Source of the DNA: Marinibacterium anthonyi
GTDB lineage: Bacteria > Pseudomonadota > Alphaproteobacteria > Rhodobacterales > Rhodobacteraceae
Direction of reading: 5' to 3'
DNA: 64,000 nucleotides
Assembly (NCBI GenBank): GCA_003217735.2
Contig: CP031585.1
Coordinates: 1,723,501 to 1,787,500, forward strand
Within the stretch, counting starts at the first letter, position 1; every line of letters starts with the position of its first letter. Position numbers and translations under genes: made by a program. Below the pieces are notes generated by a model. That model saw only the letters and a list, made by a program, of their open reading frames with translations, ran no database searches and had not been told where the DNA came from. Shown one piece after another: positions 1 to 8,284 of the stretch.

Positions 1-888
1 CGACAGGAACGCCGCGCCCAGGATGATCGCGGTGATCATGCAGCTGGTGCGCATCGCCGCCATCAGGCTTTCGCTAAAGCTGCGCCAGGTCAGCGTGCGT
101 GACACGGCCGCCAGGCCAAGCGCGCCGAAGACGCCCAGCGTCGCGGCCTCGGTCGGGGTGGCGAAACCGCCGTAGATCGACCCGATGACACCCAGGATCA
201 GCAGGAACACCGGGATCAGCCGGCGCGAGCGGCGGATCTTTTCACCCAGCGACAGCCTTGGCCCGGCCGGGGGCAAGGCGCCCCGGTGGAGCACCGACCA
301 GATCATCACGTAGCCCATGAACAGCCCCATGATCAGCACCCCCGGCACGATGCCCGCGATGAACAGCCGCGAGATCGATTGCTGCGCCGAGATGCCGTAG
401 ACGATCATCATGATCGACGGCGGGATCAGCAGGCCCAGCGTGCCGGACCCGGCCAGCGTGCCGATCGACATGGCTTCGTTGTAGCCGCGCTGTTTCAGTT
501 CCGGCAGGCTCATCCGGCCGACCGTCGCCGCGGTCACGGCCGAGGATCCGGCGACCGCCGCCATCACGCCGCAGCCCACGATGTTGACATGCAGCAACCG
601 CCCGGGCAGGCGGTCCAGCCAGGGGGCGAGGCCTTCGAACATGTCCTCGGACAGGCGGGCGCGGAACAGGATCTCGCCCATCCAGACGAACAGGGGCAGC
701 GCGGTCAGCGCCCAGCTCCAGCTGTTGTCCCAAAGCGTGGTGGCCAGAAGGGAGCCGGCGGGCGCGGGCGAGAAGACGGCCAGCGCCGCGTAGCCCACCG
801 CCGCCAGCGCTATGCCGATCCACAGCCCCCCCGCCAGCAGCACCAGAAGCACCAGCCCCAGGATGGCGGTCGTTGTCAGGATGTCCAT
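1..888 (-). CDS. TRAP transporter large permease (DctM family), C-terminus outside window
   Basis: Large membrane subunit of a TRAP importer, which uses an ion gradient to take up organic acids delivered by a periplasmic DctP protein. Starting at the ATG whose first base is 888, 296 residues can be read to the window edge without a stop: hydrophobic segments broken by the family-typical stretches AGSSAVTAATVGRMSLPE and LIPPSIMMIVYG. DctM proteins are usually about 430 residues, so roughly the last third is missing here. It lies 10 bases downstream of the DctQ stop, so the two are probably cotranscribed. Substrate cannot be told from sequence. Confidence 0.93.
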   Translation of the reverse strand, partial: MDILTTTAILGLVLLVLLAGGLWIGIALAAVGYAALAVFSPAPAGSLLATTLWDNSWSWALTALPLFVWMGEILFRARLSEDMFEGLAPWLDRLPGRLLHVNIVGCGVMAAVAGSSAVTAATVGRMSLPELKQRGYNEAMSIGTLAGSGTLGLLIPPSIMMIVYGISAQQSISRLFIAGIVPGVLIMGLFMGYVMIWSVLHRGALPPAGPRLSLGEKIRRSRRLIPVFLLILGVIGSIYGGFATPTEAATLGVFGALGLAAVSRTLTWRSFSESLMAAMRTSCMITAIILGAAFLS

Positions 889-898
889 CGCGTGCCCC

Positions 899-1414
899 TC
901 ATTCGCCGGTTTCCAGTGCCGTGTCGTGAACCATCGCATAGCCCGGCACCCGGCCGCGCAGCAGCAGCACCAGGTCGTCGATCAGCGCGATCGTCAGGAT
1001 CACCACGCCGGTCAGCATCACCGATTGCGGGATCCAGATCGGGATCGCCAGCAACCCGGGACTCAGGTCTCCGAACCGCCAGCTGTCGCGGGTCATGCCC
1101 AGCGTTTCCCGGCTGAGCACGGCACAGCCGAGCGCGGCGAAGGCGCAGACCAGGATGTCGAAGGCGCGGGCCAGGCGGGGGCCGAATTTCGACACCAGCA
1201 GCGTGACGCGGACATGGCCGCCGGTCTTCAGCGTCCAGGCCATGCCCATGAAGGTCGTCCCGGCCAGGAAAAAGCCGCCGCTTTCGGTTGAATCGATGGT
1301 CACGCCCACGATGCGCCCGATCACCTGCGCCACGATGGTGACGGCGATCAGGAACAGGCACGTCGCGGCGATGGCGCCGCTGACGAGGTAAAGAAGATCA
1401 AGGATCTTGCGCAT
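899..1414 (-). CDS. TRAP transporter small permease (DctQ family)
   Basis: Small four-helix membrane subunit that pairs with DctM in the inner membrane. The chosen start (MRKILDLLYL) has a GGGAGAA ribosome site just upstream; an in-frame ATG 27 codons earlier lacks one and would add a polar leader. About 171 residues, normal for DctQ, with hydrophobic stretches at the N-terminus, in the middle (VCAFAALGCAVL) and near the C-terminus, and the family-typical charged patch TGGHVRV. It lies between DctP and DctM in the usual P-Q-M order. Confidence 0.92.
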   Translation of the reverse strand: MRKILDLLYLVSGAIAATCLFLIAVTIVAQVIGRIVGVTIDSTESGGFFLAGTTFMGMAWTLKTGGHVRVTLLVSKFGPRLARAFDILVCAFAALGCAVLSRETLGMTRDSWRFGDLSPGLLAIPIWIPQSVMLTGVVILTIALIDDLVLLLRGRVPGYAMVHDTALETGE

Positions 1415-1504
1415 GTGCCGTTCTCCCGGAACCGCCTTGGGCAGGATGACGAATTGCCCGCCCCAGTCTGACGACCGGGGCGGGCCACGCGTCATGAAAT
1501 GTCC

Positions 1505-2491
1505 TTAAAGCCCGGCCTGGTAGGCTTCGAGCACGGCAATGGCGTCGGGCGAGGCGCCGGCCCGCCATTCGTCCGCCATCGTGGTCCCGATCTCCTTGAG
1601 CCTGGCGATCACCTCGGCGGGCGCATCCGACACGGTCATGCCGTTTTCCTCCAGCACGCCGATCTGTTCGGCATAGGTGGCCTTGCTCATCTCCCAGCCA
1701 CGCGTGGTGGCCTCTTCGCCGGCGGTGACCAGCGCGGTCTGGACCTCGGCAGGCAGCGCCTCGAAGACGTCCTTGTTCACGATGATCGCGTTCTTGGTGT
1801 ACATGGCGCCGGCGGCGGTGAAGTAATCGGTGTTGTCCCAGGCCTGGATGTCGATGCCGGTCTGGGGCGAGGTGAACAGCGCATCGATCAGCCCGGTGGC
1901 AAAGGCCTGCGGGATCTCGGCGAAGGGCAGGATCGTGGCTTCGAAGCCAAGCGCGTTGCCCATGTCCTGCGTCGCCTTGGAATAGATCCGCAGCTTCTGC
2001 CCCTTGAAATCCGCCAGCCCGTTCACCGGCGTCTTGGTATAGAACCCCTGTCCCGGCCAGGGCTGATAGGCCAGCACCTTCAGCCCGATCTTGTCGAACA
2101 GCGCGTCGAAATAGGGTTTCTGGGCCTCCATCAGCGTCCAGGCGCTGTCGTAATCGCCGGCGACAAAGGGCAGCCCGGCGAGGTTGTACATCGGGTCCTC
2201 GTTCGAATAGGAGCCCAGGCGGATCTCGCCGATCTGGACCTGGTCTGTCTGCACCGCCCGGCGGATCGCGTCGAGCTTCATCAGCGTGCCGTTGGAATGC
2301 AGCGTGATCTTCAGCGCGCCGTCGGTGGCGACGTCGACGTCATCGATGAACTGCATGATGTTCTGGGTCATGAAGTTGGTGTCGGCATAGCCGCTGGCCA
2401 TGGTCCACGAGGTTTGGGCCGTGGCGGCGCCGGCGCAGGCGGCAAGGGTCGCCGACATCAGGAAGGCTCTGGTCGTCCGAATGGCGTTCAT
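1505..2491 (-). CDS. TRAP transporter substrate-binding protein (DctP family)
   Basis: Periplasmic ligand-binding subunit of the TRAP importer. The start at MNAIRTT gives a clear Sec signal peptide ending near GAATAQ. The mature protein shows DctP landmarks: the FKGQKLRIYSKATQ segment with the carboxylate-binding arginine, and TGLIDALFTSPQTG. 328 residues, normal for the family. First gene of a minus-strand P-Q-M operon, transcribed divergently from the GntR regulator at 2837, with two matching GntR-type boxes between them, so it is probably repressed by that regulator. Ligand unknown; the neighbouring PuuE-like deacetylase hints at a ureide or amide, but this is weak. Confidence 0.93.
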   Translation of the reverse strand: MNAIRTTRAFLMSATLAACAGAATAQTSWTMASGYADTNFMTQNIMQFIDDVDVATDGALKITLHSNGTLMKLDAIRRAVQTDQVQIGEIRLGSYSNEDPMYNLAGLPFVAGDYDSAWTLMEAQKPYFDALFDKIGLKVLAYQPWPGQGFYTKTPVNGLADFKGQKLRIYSKATQDMGNALGFEATILPFAEIPQAFATGLIDALFTSPQTGIDIQAWDNTDYFTAAGAMYTKNAIIVNKDVFEALPAEVQTALVTAGEEATTRGWEMSKATYAEQIGVLEENGMTVSDAPAEVIARLKEIGTTMADEWRAGASPDAIAVLEAYQAGL

Positions 2492-2579
2492 CTGGTCTGT
2501 TCCCTGTCTGATCTGATCTCGTTGGCCCGCTTCGCGGTGCATGAGGTCAGTGCAGGTTAATCGGATTTCATTTTCAAGA

Positions 2580-2594
2580 AAAATCGTATACTAT
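2580..2594. promoter_or_regulatory. Probable GntR/FCD operator, copy 1
   Basis: AAAATCGTATACTAT. The core TCGTATACTA (2584-2593) fits the TNGTNNACNA box known for FadR/VanR-type GntR regulators. It lies about 90 bases upstream of the DctP start. The same 15 bases recur in inverted orientation at 2793-2807. Confidence 0.65.
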
Positions 2595-2792
2595 TTTTCG
2601 AGTGCCTTGGGCGCGACCTGTTCGGACAATGGGTTGCCCGGAAAAGCGGCAGAACTTGCGCGAGGCGGCCATTGGTGAAACGCATATTGCCGAGAATGGC
2701 TGATTCTTTGCCGGGTTCAAAGCGCGGCTAAGGCTGCGGGCTTGATCGGATGCCGCAAGTGGGGCAAAACACAAGCGCTATAGGATGCGATT

Positions 2793-2807
2793 ATAGTATA
2801 CGATTTT
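2793..2807. promoter_or_regulatory. Probable GntR/FCD operator, copy 2 (inverted)
   Basis: ATAGTATACGATTTT, the exact reverse complement of 2580-2594. Core TAGTATACGA (2794-2803) also fits TNGTNNACNA. It ends about 30 bases before the GntR start, fitting autoregulation. The two boxes are 213 bases apart centre to centre, so looping between the divergent promoters is possible. The rest of 2492-2836 shows no gene. Confidence 0.65.
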
Positions 2808-2836
2808 CAATCTGACTGGTGTAACAGGCCACACTC

Positions 2837-3514
2837 ATGACCGACGACGAAATCTATCGCGAAATCTTCGATGCCATCGTCGAGGGGCGCCTGTCGCCCG
2901 GCGAGAAGCTGGGCCAGGACGAACTGGGCAAGGTCTTTGGCGTGTCCAAGACGCGGATCCGGCCGATCCTGCACCGGCTGAACGACCAGAAGATCGTGGT
3001 GATCGAACCGATGCGCGGCGCCTTCGTCGCCCGCCCATCGGTCGAGGAGGCGCGCGAGGTCAACGCCGCCCGCCAGATCATCGAGGAAGGCGTGATCCGC
3101 GCCGCGACCCGGGTGGCCCAGCCCGCGCACCTGAAGCTTCTGCGCGAGATCGTGGCCGAGGAACGGGCCGCCCGCGACAACCGCAACGGCGGGCGGGCGC
3201 ACCGGCTGACCGGGGAATTCCACTGCGAACTGGCGCGGATCACCGGCAACGAGGTCGTGTCGGAGGTGGTGCGCGAACTGGTGTCGCGCGACAGCCTGGT
3301 GGTGGCGCTGTACCAGCGGCCGGGGTCGTCGGGCTGTTCGCTGCATGGCCATGCCGACCTGATCGACCGGATCGCCGAGGGCGACGAAGACGCCGCCGCC
3401 CATGCCATGCGCCACCATCTGCGGGACGTGATGTCAACGCTCGACCTGGGCGACCGGACGCGCAAGGCGGATGCGCTGGCCAAGGCGTTTTCCCATCTGG
3501 GCGGCGGTGCATGA
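2837..3514 (+). CDS. GntR family transcriptional regulator, FCD (FadR/VanR) subfamily
   Basis: 225-residue repressor-type protein. The N-terminal winged helix-turn-helix covers about residues 1-70 (LGQDELGKVFGVSKTRIRPI is the recognition region). The helical FCD effector domain follows, with His residues that may bind metal in EFHCELARITGN and HGHADLIDRI. It probably controls the divergent TRAP operon and itself through the paired boxes upstream. Its stop overlaps the next gene by ATGA, so regulator and deacetylase are cotranslated. The effector is likely a small carboxylic acid, as is common for FCD proteins. Confidence 0.93.
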   Translation: MTDDEIYREIFDAIVEGRLSPGEKLGQDELGKVFGVSKTRIRPILHRLNDQKIVVIEPMRGAFVARPSVEEAREVNAARQIIEEGVIRAATRVAQPAHLKLLREIVAEERAARDNRNGGRAHRLTGEFHCELARITGNEVVSEVVRELVSRDSLVVALYQRPGSSGCSLHGHADLIDRIAEGDEDAAAHAMRHHLRDVMSTLDLGDRTRKADALAKAFSHLGGGA

Positions 3515-4440
3515 GCCTCGCGTCCCGGGATTTCCTGGGCGGCCGGGGGCAGGGGCCCGTGGTCACCTGGCCCGGACAGGCGCGGCTGGCCGTGTCCTTC
3601 GTGCTGAACTTCGAAGAAGGGGCCGAGCTGTCGATCGCCGATGGCGACGAGCGCAACGAACCCGTCTACGAGGTGCGCGAGGAGGTGATCGGCGCGCCCG
3701 ATCCCTGCATGTCCTCGCATTTCGAATACGGGCCGCGCGCGGGATTCGACCGGATCCTGGCGCTGCTGGAGGCCCACGGCGTGCGCGCCACGATCAGCAC
3801 CTGCGCCCGCGCCGCCGAACGCGTGCCCGCCCTGATCGCCGAGGCGTCGGCGCGGGGTCACGAGATCGCCTGCCATGGCTATCGCTGGGAAAGCCACGCG
3901 GGGATGGAACCGGGGCACGAGGCGCAGGTGATCGCGCGCACCGTCGACAGCCTGACCCGGATCGCGGGCCGGGCGCCGGTGGGCTGGCACACGCGGTCGG
4001 CCTCGTCCCCGCAGACGCGGCGGCTGCTGTGCGAACACGGTGGGTTTCTTTATGATTCAGACGCCTACAATGACGATCTGCCCTGGGTCACCGACCAGTA
4101 CGGCGCGCCGCACGTGGTGCTGCCCTACAGTTTCGACACCAACGACATGCGGTTCGGCCCGGGCGGCGGGTTTGTCTTTGGCGGGGATTTCACCCGTTAT
4201 TGCGCGGATGCCTTCGACTGGCTTTGCCGCGAAGGCGAAACCCGGCCGAAGATGATGTCCATCGGCCTGCATCAGCGCATCATCGGCCGTCCCGGCCGCA
4301 TCGGCGGGTTGGAAAACCTGTTGCGCCACATGCGCGCGCGCGATGACATCTGGTTCGCCACCCGCGCCGATATCGCCCATGCCTGGCGCGCGATCGCGGG
4401 CCTGCCGCGCTGGACACCCGCGCCGGTGTCCGGGGTCTGA
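3511..4440 (+). CDS. Polysaccharide deacetylase family protein, PuuE (metal-independent allantoinase)-like
   Basis: NodB-fold hydrolase of 309 residues. The opening block VSFVLNFEEGAELSI, the EIACHGYRWESH block and GFLYDSDAYNDDLPW match the PuuE/cytosine-independent allantoinase branch much better than chitin or peptidoglycan deacetylases. There is no signal peptide, so it acts in the cytoplasm on a small amide, not on cell wall. PuuE opens the hydantoin ring of allantoin; here the substrate is uncertain because no other allantoin gene is adjacent. Translationally coupled to the GntR regulator by a 4-base overlap. Family assignment firm, allantoinase activity moderate. Confidence 0.82.
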   Translation: MSLASRDFLGGRGQGPVVTWPGQARLAVSFVLNFEEGAELSIADGDERNEPVYEVREEVIGAPDPCMSSHFEYGPRAGFDRILALLEAHGVRATISTCARAAERVPALIAEASARGHEIACHGYRWESHAGMEPGHEAQVIARTVDSLTRIAGRAPVGWHTRSASSPQTRRLLCEHGGFLYDSDAYNDDLPWVTDQYGAPHVVLPYSFDTNDMRFGPGGGFVFGGDFTRYCADAFDWLCREGETRPKMMSIGLHQRIIGRPGRIGGLENLLRHMRARDDIWFATRADIAHAWRAIAGLPRWTPAPVSGV

Positions 4441-4457
4441 TCCCGCAAGGGCCGCGG

Positions 4458-5120
4458 TCAGGACAGGGTGCCGCAGGTATCCGTGACCGGATTATCCGCG
4501 AGGTACGCGGCCAGCGACCCCTGGCGGCTGCCGTCGACCACGCGGTATCGCGGATCGGACGAGACGTCCGAAAAGCGGTCGGCATAATAGTAGGATTCCG
4601 GGTGCTTCACCACATAGACGGTCACCGCGTTCTGCCAGCCCGGCTGCAGCAGCCGGCCGATCGCCTGCTGAAAGGTGCGCACGTCGTCGGGGTATTCGTC
4701 GGTCACGAAGACCACGTGCGAACAGCGATAGCCCGCGTCGCTGATGCTGAGGAACGCCGAGCCCAGGTGGGACCCGCTGTCCCCCTTCGGCGCGGCCATG
4801 ATCTGTTCGGACAGTTCGGGCCCGTTGCCATAGACCTCGCGCAGCTTGCTGGTGTTCCACATGATCAGTTCCGACGCCGGATAGTCGCCGGTGGCGAAGG
4901 TTTCCACCAATGCGCGCTTGGCGAAATCGACGCGCTTCTGGTTTGCGACGGGGAATTCCATGCTGCGCGACAGGTCGAGAAGGAAGATCGTGTACGGCTG
5001 GGCGTTGCCGGGCCGTGCCGTCAGGAACATCCCGGCAAGGAGAAGCAGAAACAGGTATCTCAACGGAACGGTCCTTGCGAATAAGGTGTTCCTCCCATGC
5101 TGGGAGTTTGGGCGACACAT
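4458..5120 (-). CDS. Secreted protein with von Willebrand factor A-like domain
   Basis: About 220 residues. A hydrophobic signal (LRYLFLLLLAGMFL) ends near GNAQ and is followed at once by a VWA-type fold starting IFLLDLSRSMEFP: the DLSRSM pattern is the metal-ion-dependent adhesion site (DxSxS). Later strands SHVVFVTDEYP and AVTVYVV fit the same fold. Likely periplasmic or secreted; role unknown. The start is uncertain: the first ATG has no ribosome site, and a TTG at the codon for LRYLF, preceded by AAGGA, would give a more normal signal peptide. It stands alone, convergent with the gene at 3511. Confidence 0.75.
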   Translation of the reverse strand: MCRPNSQHGRNTLFARTVPLRYLFLLLLAGMFLTARPGNAQPYTIFLLDLSRSMEFPVANQKRVDFAKRALVETFATGDYPASELIMWNTSKLREVYGNGPELSEQIMAAPKGDSGSHLGSAFLSISDAGYRCSHVVFVTDEYPDDVRTFQQAIGRLLQPGWQNAVTVYVVKHPESYYYADRFSDVSSDPRYRVVDGSRQGSLAAYLADNPVTDTCGTLS

Positions 5121-5159
5121 CCGGAGATGGAAGAGCTTGCTGCGGTTTCCCGGGTGAAT

Positions 5160-5393
5160 TTAGGGCAGATGCCTTAATAATGATCTAACCGGCGGCCTTG
5201 GCCCCCGGTCTTGTCCGTCCACGTGACCCTGACGCCTGCCGCACCCACCGGTTCGGGCGCAATGCGCGGGCGGGCGGGGGTCTGCGACCTTGATCACCTC
5301 GGCGCCCGGAACCGCCAGCTGGCAGGCCCCGAAGGGGTCCGCCAAGATCTGGGTCGTGTCGATCACTCCCGGCGCGTCCAGCGCGCCGGCCAT
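5160..5393 (-). pseudogene. Remnant of a CaiB/BaiF (class III) CoA-transferase N-terminus
   Basis: The ATG at 5393 overlaps the SDR stop (TGATG) and opens a 77-codon frame. Its first 38 residues include DTTQILADPFGACQLAVPG followed by AEVIKVADP. These match the conserved start of class III CoA-transferases (L-x-D-L-T-x-ILAGPF...LGAEVIKVE). After that the frame loses all similarity, becomes Arg/Pro/Gly-rich and stops, whereas the family is about 400 residues. I read this as the 5' stub of a deleted last gene of the operon. It may still be translated. Confidence 0.7.
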
Positions 5394-6205
5394 CAGTCGC
5401 AGCGCACCGACATGCCCCCGTCGACGACGATCTCGGTTCCGGTGACGAAACGCGCCTCGTCCGAGGCCAGGAAAAGCGCCGCGTTGGCGGTGTCGCGCCC
5501 GTCGCCCATCCAGCCCATGGGGATGCGTTTCAGCCGTTGCGCCAGCAGGCTGTCCACGTCGCCGCCGGCGCGTTGACCGGCAAGGCGGGCTTCGACCATG
5601 GGCGTGTGCAGCTGCCCCGGCACCACGGTGTTCACGCGCACCCCCCGGGCGGCGTATTCGACCGCCGTGACCTTGCCGAACTGGATGACCGCCGCCTTCG
5701 ACGACGCATAGGCCGCCTGCGCGGCGCCGGTCCAGCGCAGGCCCGAGGTTGACGAGGTGTTGACGATCGCGCCCGCCCCCTGACCCGCCATGTGCGGCAG
5801 GACAGACCGGCAGGTCAGGTAGACGGATTTCAGGTTGAACTCCATCTGCCGGTCCCAGTCTTCTTCCGACAGCTCCACCGCGCCGCCCTTGGCCGAACCG
5901 CCGACGTTGTTGACGAGGATGTCGACCTTGCCGAACCGGTCGATGCAGGCCGCCACCATGGCCTCGACACTGGCGCGGTCGGTGACGTCGCAAAGATGGG
6001 GTTCGACCGCGCCGCCCGTCGATGCAATGGCGTCGCGGGTGCGGGCCAGGGTTTCCTCCATGGTTTCGGGCTTGAGGTCGACGGCGAAGATCTTCGCGCC
6101 TTCCTCGGCAAAGCGCACGCAGGCGGCGCGGCCGTTGCCCCAGCCGGGGCCGACGCAGCCCGCGCCGGTGATGATCGCGACCTTGTCCTGCAGGCGTCCG
6201 GTCAT
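5393..6205 (-). CDS. SDR family NAD(P)-dependent oxidoreductase
   Basis: Classical short-chain dehydrogenase of 270 residues. The Rossmann glycine motif is TGAGCVGPGWGNGRA, longer than usual between glycines; LVNNVGG is the NNAG-type block; the catalytic Ser is in NTSSTSG and the YASSK block holds Tyr and Lys. The ending VVDGGMSVRCD is family-typical. It would reduce or oxidise an alcohol/ketone intermediate of the pathway encoded upstream. Coupled by ATGA to the amidohydrolase before it and by TGATG to the CoA-transferase stub after it. Exact substrate unknown. Confidence 0.93.
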   Translation of the reverse strand: MTGRLQDKVAIITGAGCVGPGWGNGRAACVRFAEEGAKIFAVDLKPETMEETLARTRDAIASTGGAVEPHLCDVTDRASVEAMVAACIDRFGKVDILVNNVGGSAKGGAVELSEEDWDRQMEFNLKSVYLTCRSVLPHMAGQGAGAIVNTSSTSGLRWTGAAQAAYASSKAAVIQFGKVTAVEYAARGVRVNTVVPGQLHTPMVEARLAGQRAGGDVDSLLAQRLKRIPMGWMGDGRDTANAALFLASDEARFVTGTEIVVDGGMSVRCD

Positions 6206-7077
6206 GTCAGGTCTCCGAAATCGTAAAGGCGCGCCGGGTTGTCGACCAGCAGGCGGTGCAGCGCGTCGCCCGGGGCGATCTGCGCCAGCGTGTCCACCAG
6301 GATCCCGTCGTCGGGCGGATCCGCGCGAAAGTTGGGATGCGGCCAGTCGGTGCCCCAGATGGTGCGGTCGGGAAACATTTCGACCAGTCGGGCGGCAAAG
6401 GGCGTCGCGTCGGCATAGGGCGGATCCTGGACCGAGCAGCGTTCCGAGCCCGAGACCTTCAGCCAGATGTGGTCGTTTTCGCCCAGTTTCATCAGCGCCC
6501 GGAACGGTGCCTGGTCCATCCCGAGGCTGGCGTCGATCCGGCCCATGTGGTCGATCACCACGGGGCAGGGAAGGCTCGCCAGCACCGGGACCATATCCTC
6601 GATCAGCGCGGATTCCATGTGGATCAGCAGCTGCCAGCCGTGATCCGCCAGCCGGGGCGCCAGTGCGCGCAGCTGGTCGTGGGTGGCGCCGGGGGCGAGG
6701 TGGGACATGTAGTTGAACCGCACGCCGCGAAAGCCGTGGGCGTGCATGTCGGCCATCTGCGCATTCGGGATCTCGGGCGGGGCCAGCGCGATGCCCAGGT
6801 AGCGGCCGGGTCGGGCGGCCATGGCGTCGGCGACGACCGAATTGTCATGACCATGACAGCCCGACTGGACGATGACGCAGCGGTCGATCCCCAGCATGTC
6901 GTGCAGCTTGAACAGTTCCTCCTTGGGCGCGTCGCCGGGCTTGAAGCCGCTTTGCGGGGCATAGGGGAAAATGGCGGTCGGCCCGAAGACATGCACGTGG
7001 CAATCGGTGGCGCCCTTGGGCAGCGCCAGCGTGGGGTTCGACCGGTTCGGGTTCCAGGTGATGGGTGCGTCGTTCAT
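6202..7077 (-). CDS. Amidohydrolase family protein, LigI-like (2-pyrone-4,6-dicarboxylate lactonase type)
   Basis: 291-residue TIM-barrel hydrolase of the amidohydrolase_2 group. It begins with the metal-site-type motif DCHVHVFGP and continues VIVQSGCHGHDNSVVADA, LLIHMES, VIDHMGR and GTDWPHPN, the order seen in LigI. LigI opens the lactone of 2-pyrone-4,6-dicarboxylate in lignin-aromatic breakdown; other members hydrolyse muconolactone-like or amide substrates. The coupled CMD-family gene just upstream fits lactone/aromatic catabolism. Overlaps its neighbours by ATGA on both sides. Family call strong, precise substrate open. Confidence 0.88.
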   Translation of the reverse strand: MNDAPITWNPNRSNPTLALPKGATDCHVHVFGPTAIFPYAPQSGFKPGDAPKEELFKLHDMLGIDRCVIVQSGCHGHDNSVVADAMAARPGRYLGIALAPPEIPNAQMADMHAHGFRGVRFNYMSHLAPGATHDQLRALAPRLADHGWQLLIHMESALIEDMVPVLASLPCPVVIDHMGRIDASLGMDQAPFRALMKLGENDHIWLKVSGSERCSVQDPPYADATPFAARLVEMFPDRTIWGTDWPHPNFRADPPDDGILVDTLAQIAPGDALHRLLVDNPARLYDFGDLT

Positions 7078-7637
7078 GAAAGCGCCCTCGGGGCATCGGC
7101 AGGGGGGGAGATGCGGAAGACGTTCAGCGTGGCGGAGATCAGGGTGTAATAGCCGATCACCCCCACCAGATCGACAAGCCGCTGGGTGCCAAGTACCTGC
7201 ACGGCCTCGGCATAAAGCGCATCCGGCACATCGCGACTGGTCAGGACCGACACCGCGACAAGGTGGGTCACGCGTTCCTCGTCATCGCCATAGGGCGGTT
7301 CGGCCCCGGTGCGCAGGGCCTCGACCAGGTCGGGCGACAGCCCGGCCTGCAGCGCGGGGGGCTTGTGGGCGAACCATTCGTATTCTGCGCCCCAGTGACG
7401 CGCCATGGTCAGGATCGCCAGCTCGCTCAGGCGCGGTTCCAGCGCGGACTCGTAGCGGCAGTAGCGCCCCAGGTCCTGCGCGCGGGCGGCCAGTTCCGGG
7501 CGGTGCAGCCAGACGGCCAGCGGACCGCGAACGCCGCCCCGGGGGCCGGAGGCGATGGCCTCGTGGATCGCGCGCTGGCGGTCGGTGTAGGTGGCGGGGT
7601 CGGGGGCGGACAGGCGTTGTTCGGGCCAATTGGTCAT
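7074..7637 (-). CDS. Carboxymuconolactone decarboxylase family protein
   Basis: 187-residue all-helical AhpD/CMD-like protein. The core LSELAILTMARHWGAEYEWFAHKP has the E-x11-H spacing of this fold but Glu/Trp instead of the CxxC of peroxidase AhpD members, pointing to the decarboxylase-like branch. A later helix reads LVDLVGVIGYYTLISATLNVF. The start MTNWPEQRL is fixed by the 4-base overlap with the GST stop; longer upstream reading is the GST gene in another frame. It probably acts on a cyclic intermediate made or opened by the adjoining LigI-like enzyme. Confidence 0.88.
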   Translation of the reverse strand: MTNWPEQRLSAPDPATYTDRQRAIHEAIASGPRGGVRGPLAVWLHRPELAARAQDLGRYCRYESALEPRLSELAILTMARHWGAEYEWFAHKPPALQAGLSPDLVEALRTGAEPPYGDDEERVTHLVAVSVLTSRDVPDALYAEAVQVLGTQRLVDLVGVIGYYTLISATLNVFRISPPADAPRALS

Positions 7638-8284
7638 GTGGGGATCTCCGTTGCGGCATGGGCCGGTTCGGCGGCGGCGAAGCGGTCGAGCCAGTCGACC
7701 AGCCCCGGCCATCGGTCGCGCCAGCTGACCGGTTTGCGCCAGTCGAGGTACCCCAGCGCACAGGCCAGCGAGATCGACGCGGCGTCGGTGACGGTGGGAT
7801 CGGGCGGCAGGGCGGCCAGCGCGGTCAGGCTGCGTTCCACCTTGCCGCGCTGGTGGTCCAGCCATTCGTCCGAGATCTTCTCGGCCGCGCGGAAGCGGCC
7901 TTCGTACATCATCAACAGGGCCGCGTCGGTGACCCCGTCGGCCAGGCAGGACCGGGTGAGGCAGGTGAACCGCGCCCGCCCGGATTGCGGAACGATCCGC
8001 CCGCCGCCGGCCAGCGTGTCCAGGAATTCCAGGATCACGCGACTGTCGTACAAGGTTTCCCCGTCCGTCATCAGGCAGGGCATCTTGCCCAACGGGTTCT
8101 GCATCCGCAGGTCGTCCGACGCATTGCGGGTATCGGCGGGCACCACTTCGATCCGGTCGGACAGGCCCAGCACCAGTGCCGCCATGCGCACCTTGCGGCC
8201 ATAGGGCGAGGTGAGGGTCGTGCGCAGGATCGCGCGGCCGTCGCTGCCCGCGCCGGACAGGACGAGGGGCTGCATCAGGCTCAT
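7634..8284 (-). CDS. Glutathione S-transferase family protein
   Basis: 216 residues. The N-terminal thioredoxin-like domain has TSPYGRKVRMAALVLGL (Ser/Pro site), the cis-proline block NPLGKMPCLM and the gamma-Glu-binding Asp-Ser in YDSRVILEFLD, followed by an all-helical C-terminal domain. The start is set by ATGA overlap with the DctM stop; an ATG three codons later is the alternative. In a catabolic operon such enzymes often isomerise maleyl-type intermediates or attach glutathione to electrophiles. Coupled on both sides by 4-base overlaps. Confidence 0.88.
   Translation of the reverse strand: MSLMQPLVLSGAGSDGRAILRTTLTSPYGRKVRMAALVLGLSDRIEVVPADTRNASDDLRMQNPLGKMPCLMTDGETLYDSRVILEFLDTLAGGGRIVPQSGRARFTCLTRSCLADGVTDAALLMMYEGRFRAAEKISDEWLDHQRGKVERSLTALAALPPDPTVTDAASISLACALGYLDWRKPVSWRDRWPGLVDWLDRFAAAEPAHAATEIPT

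Noticed and set aside
2574-2774. Small minus-strand gene between DctP and GntR
   Set aside because: It runs through both the operator and promoter region, has no ribosome site and no recognisable protein.
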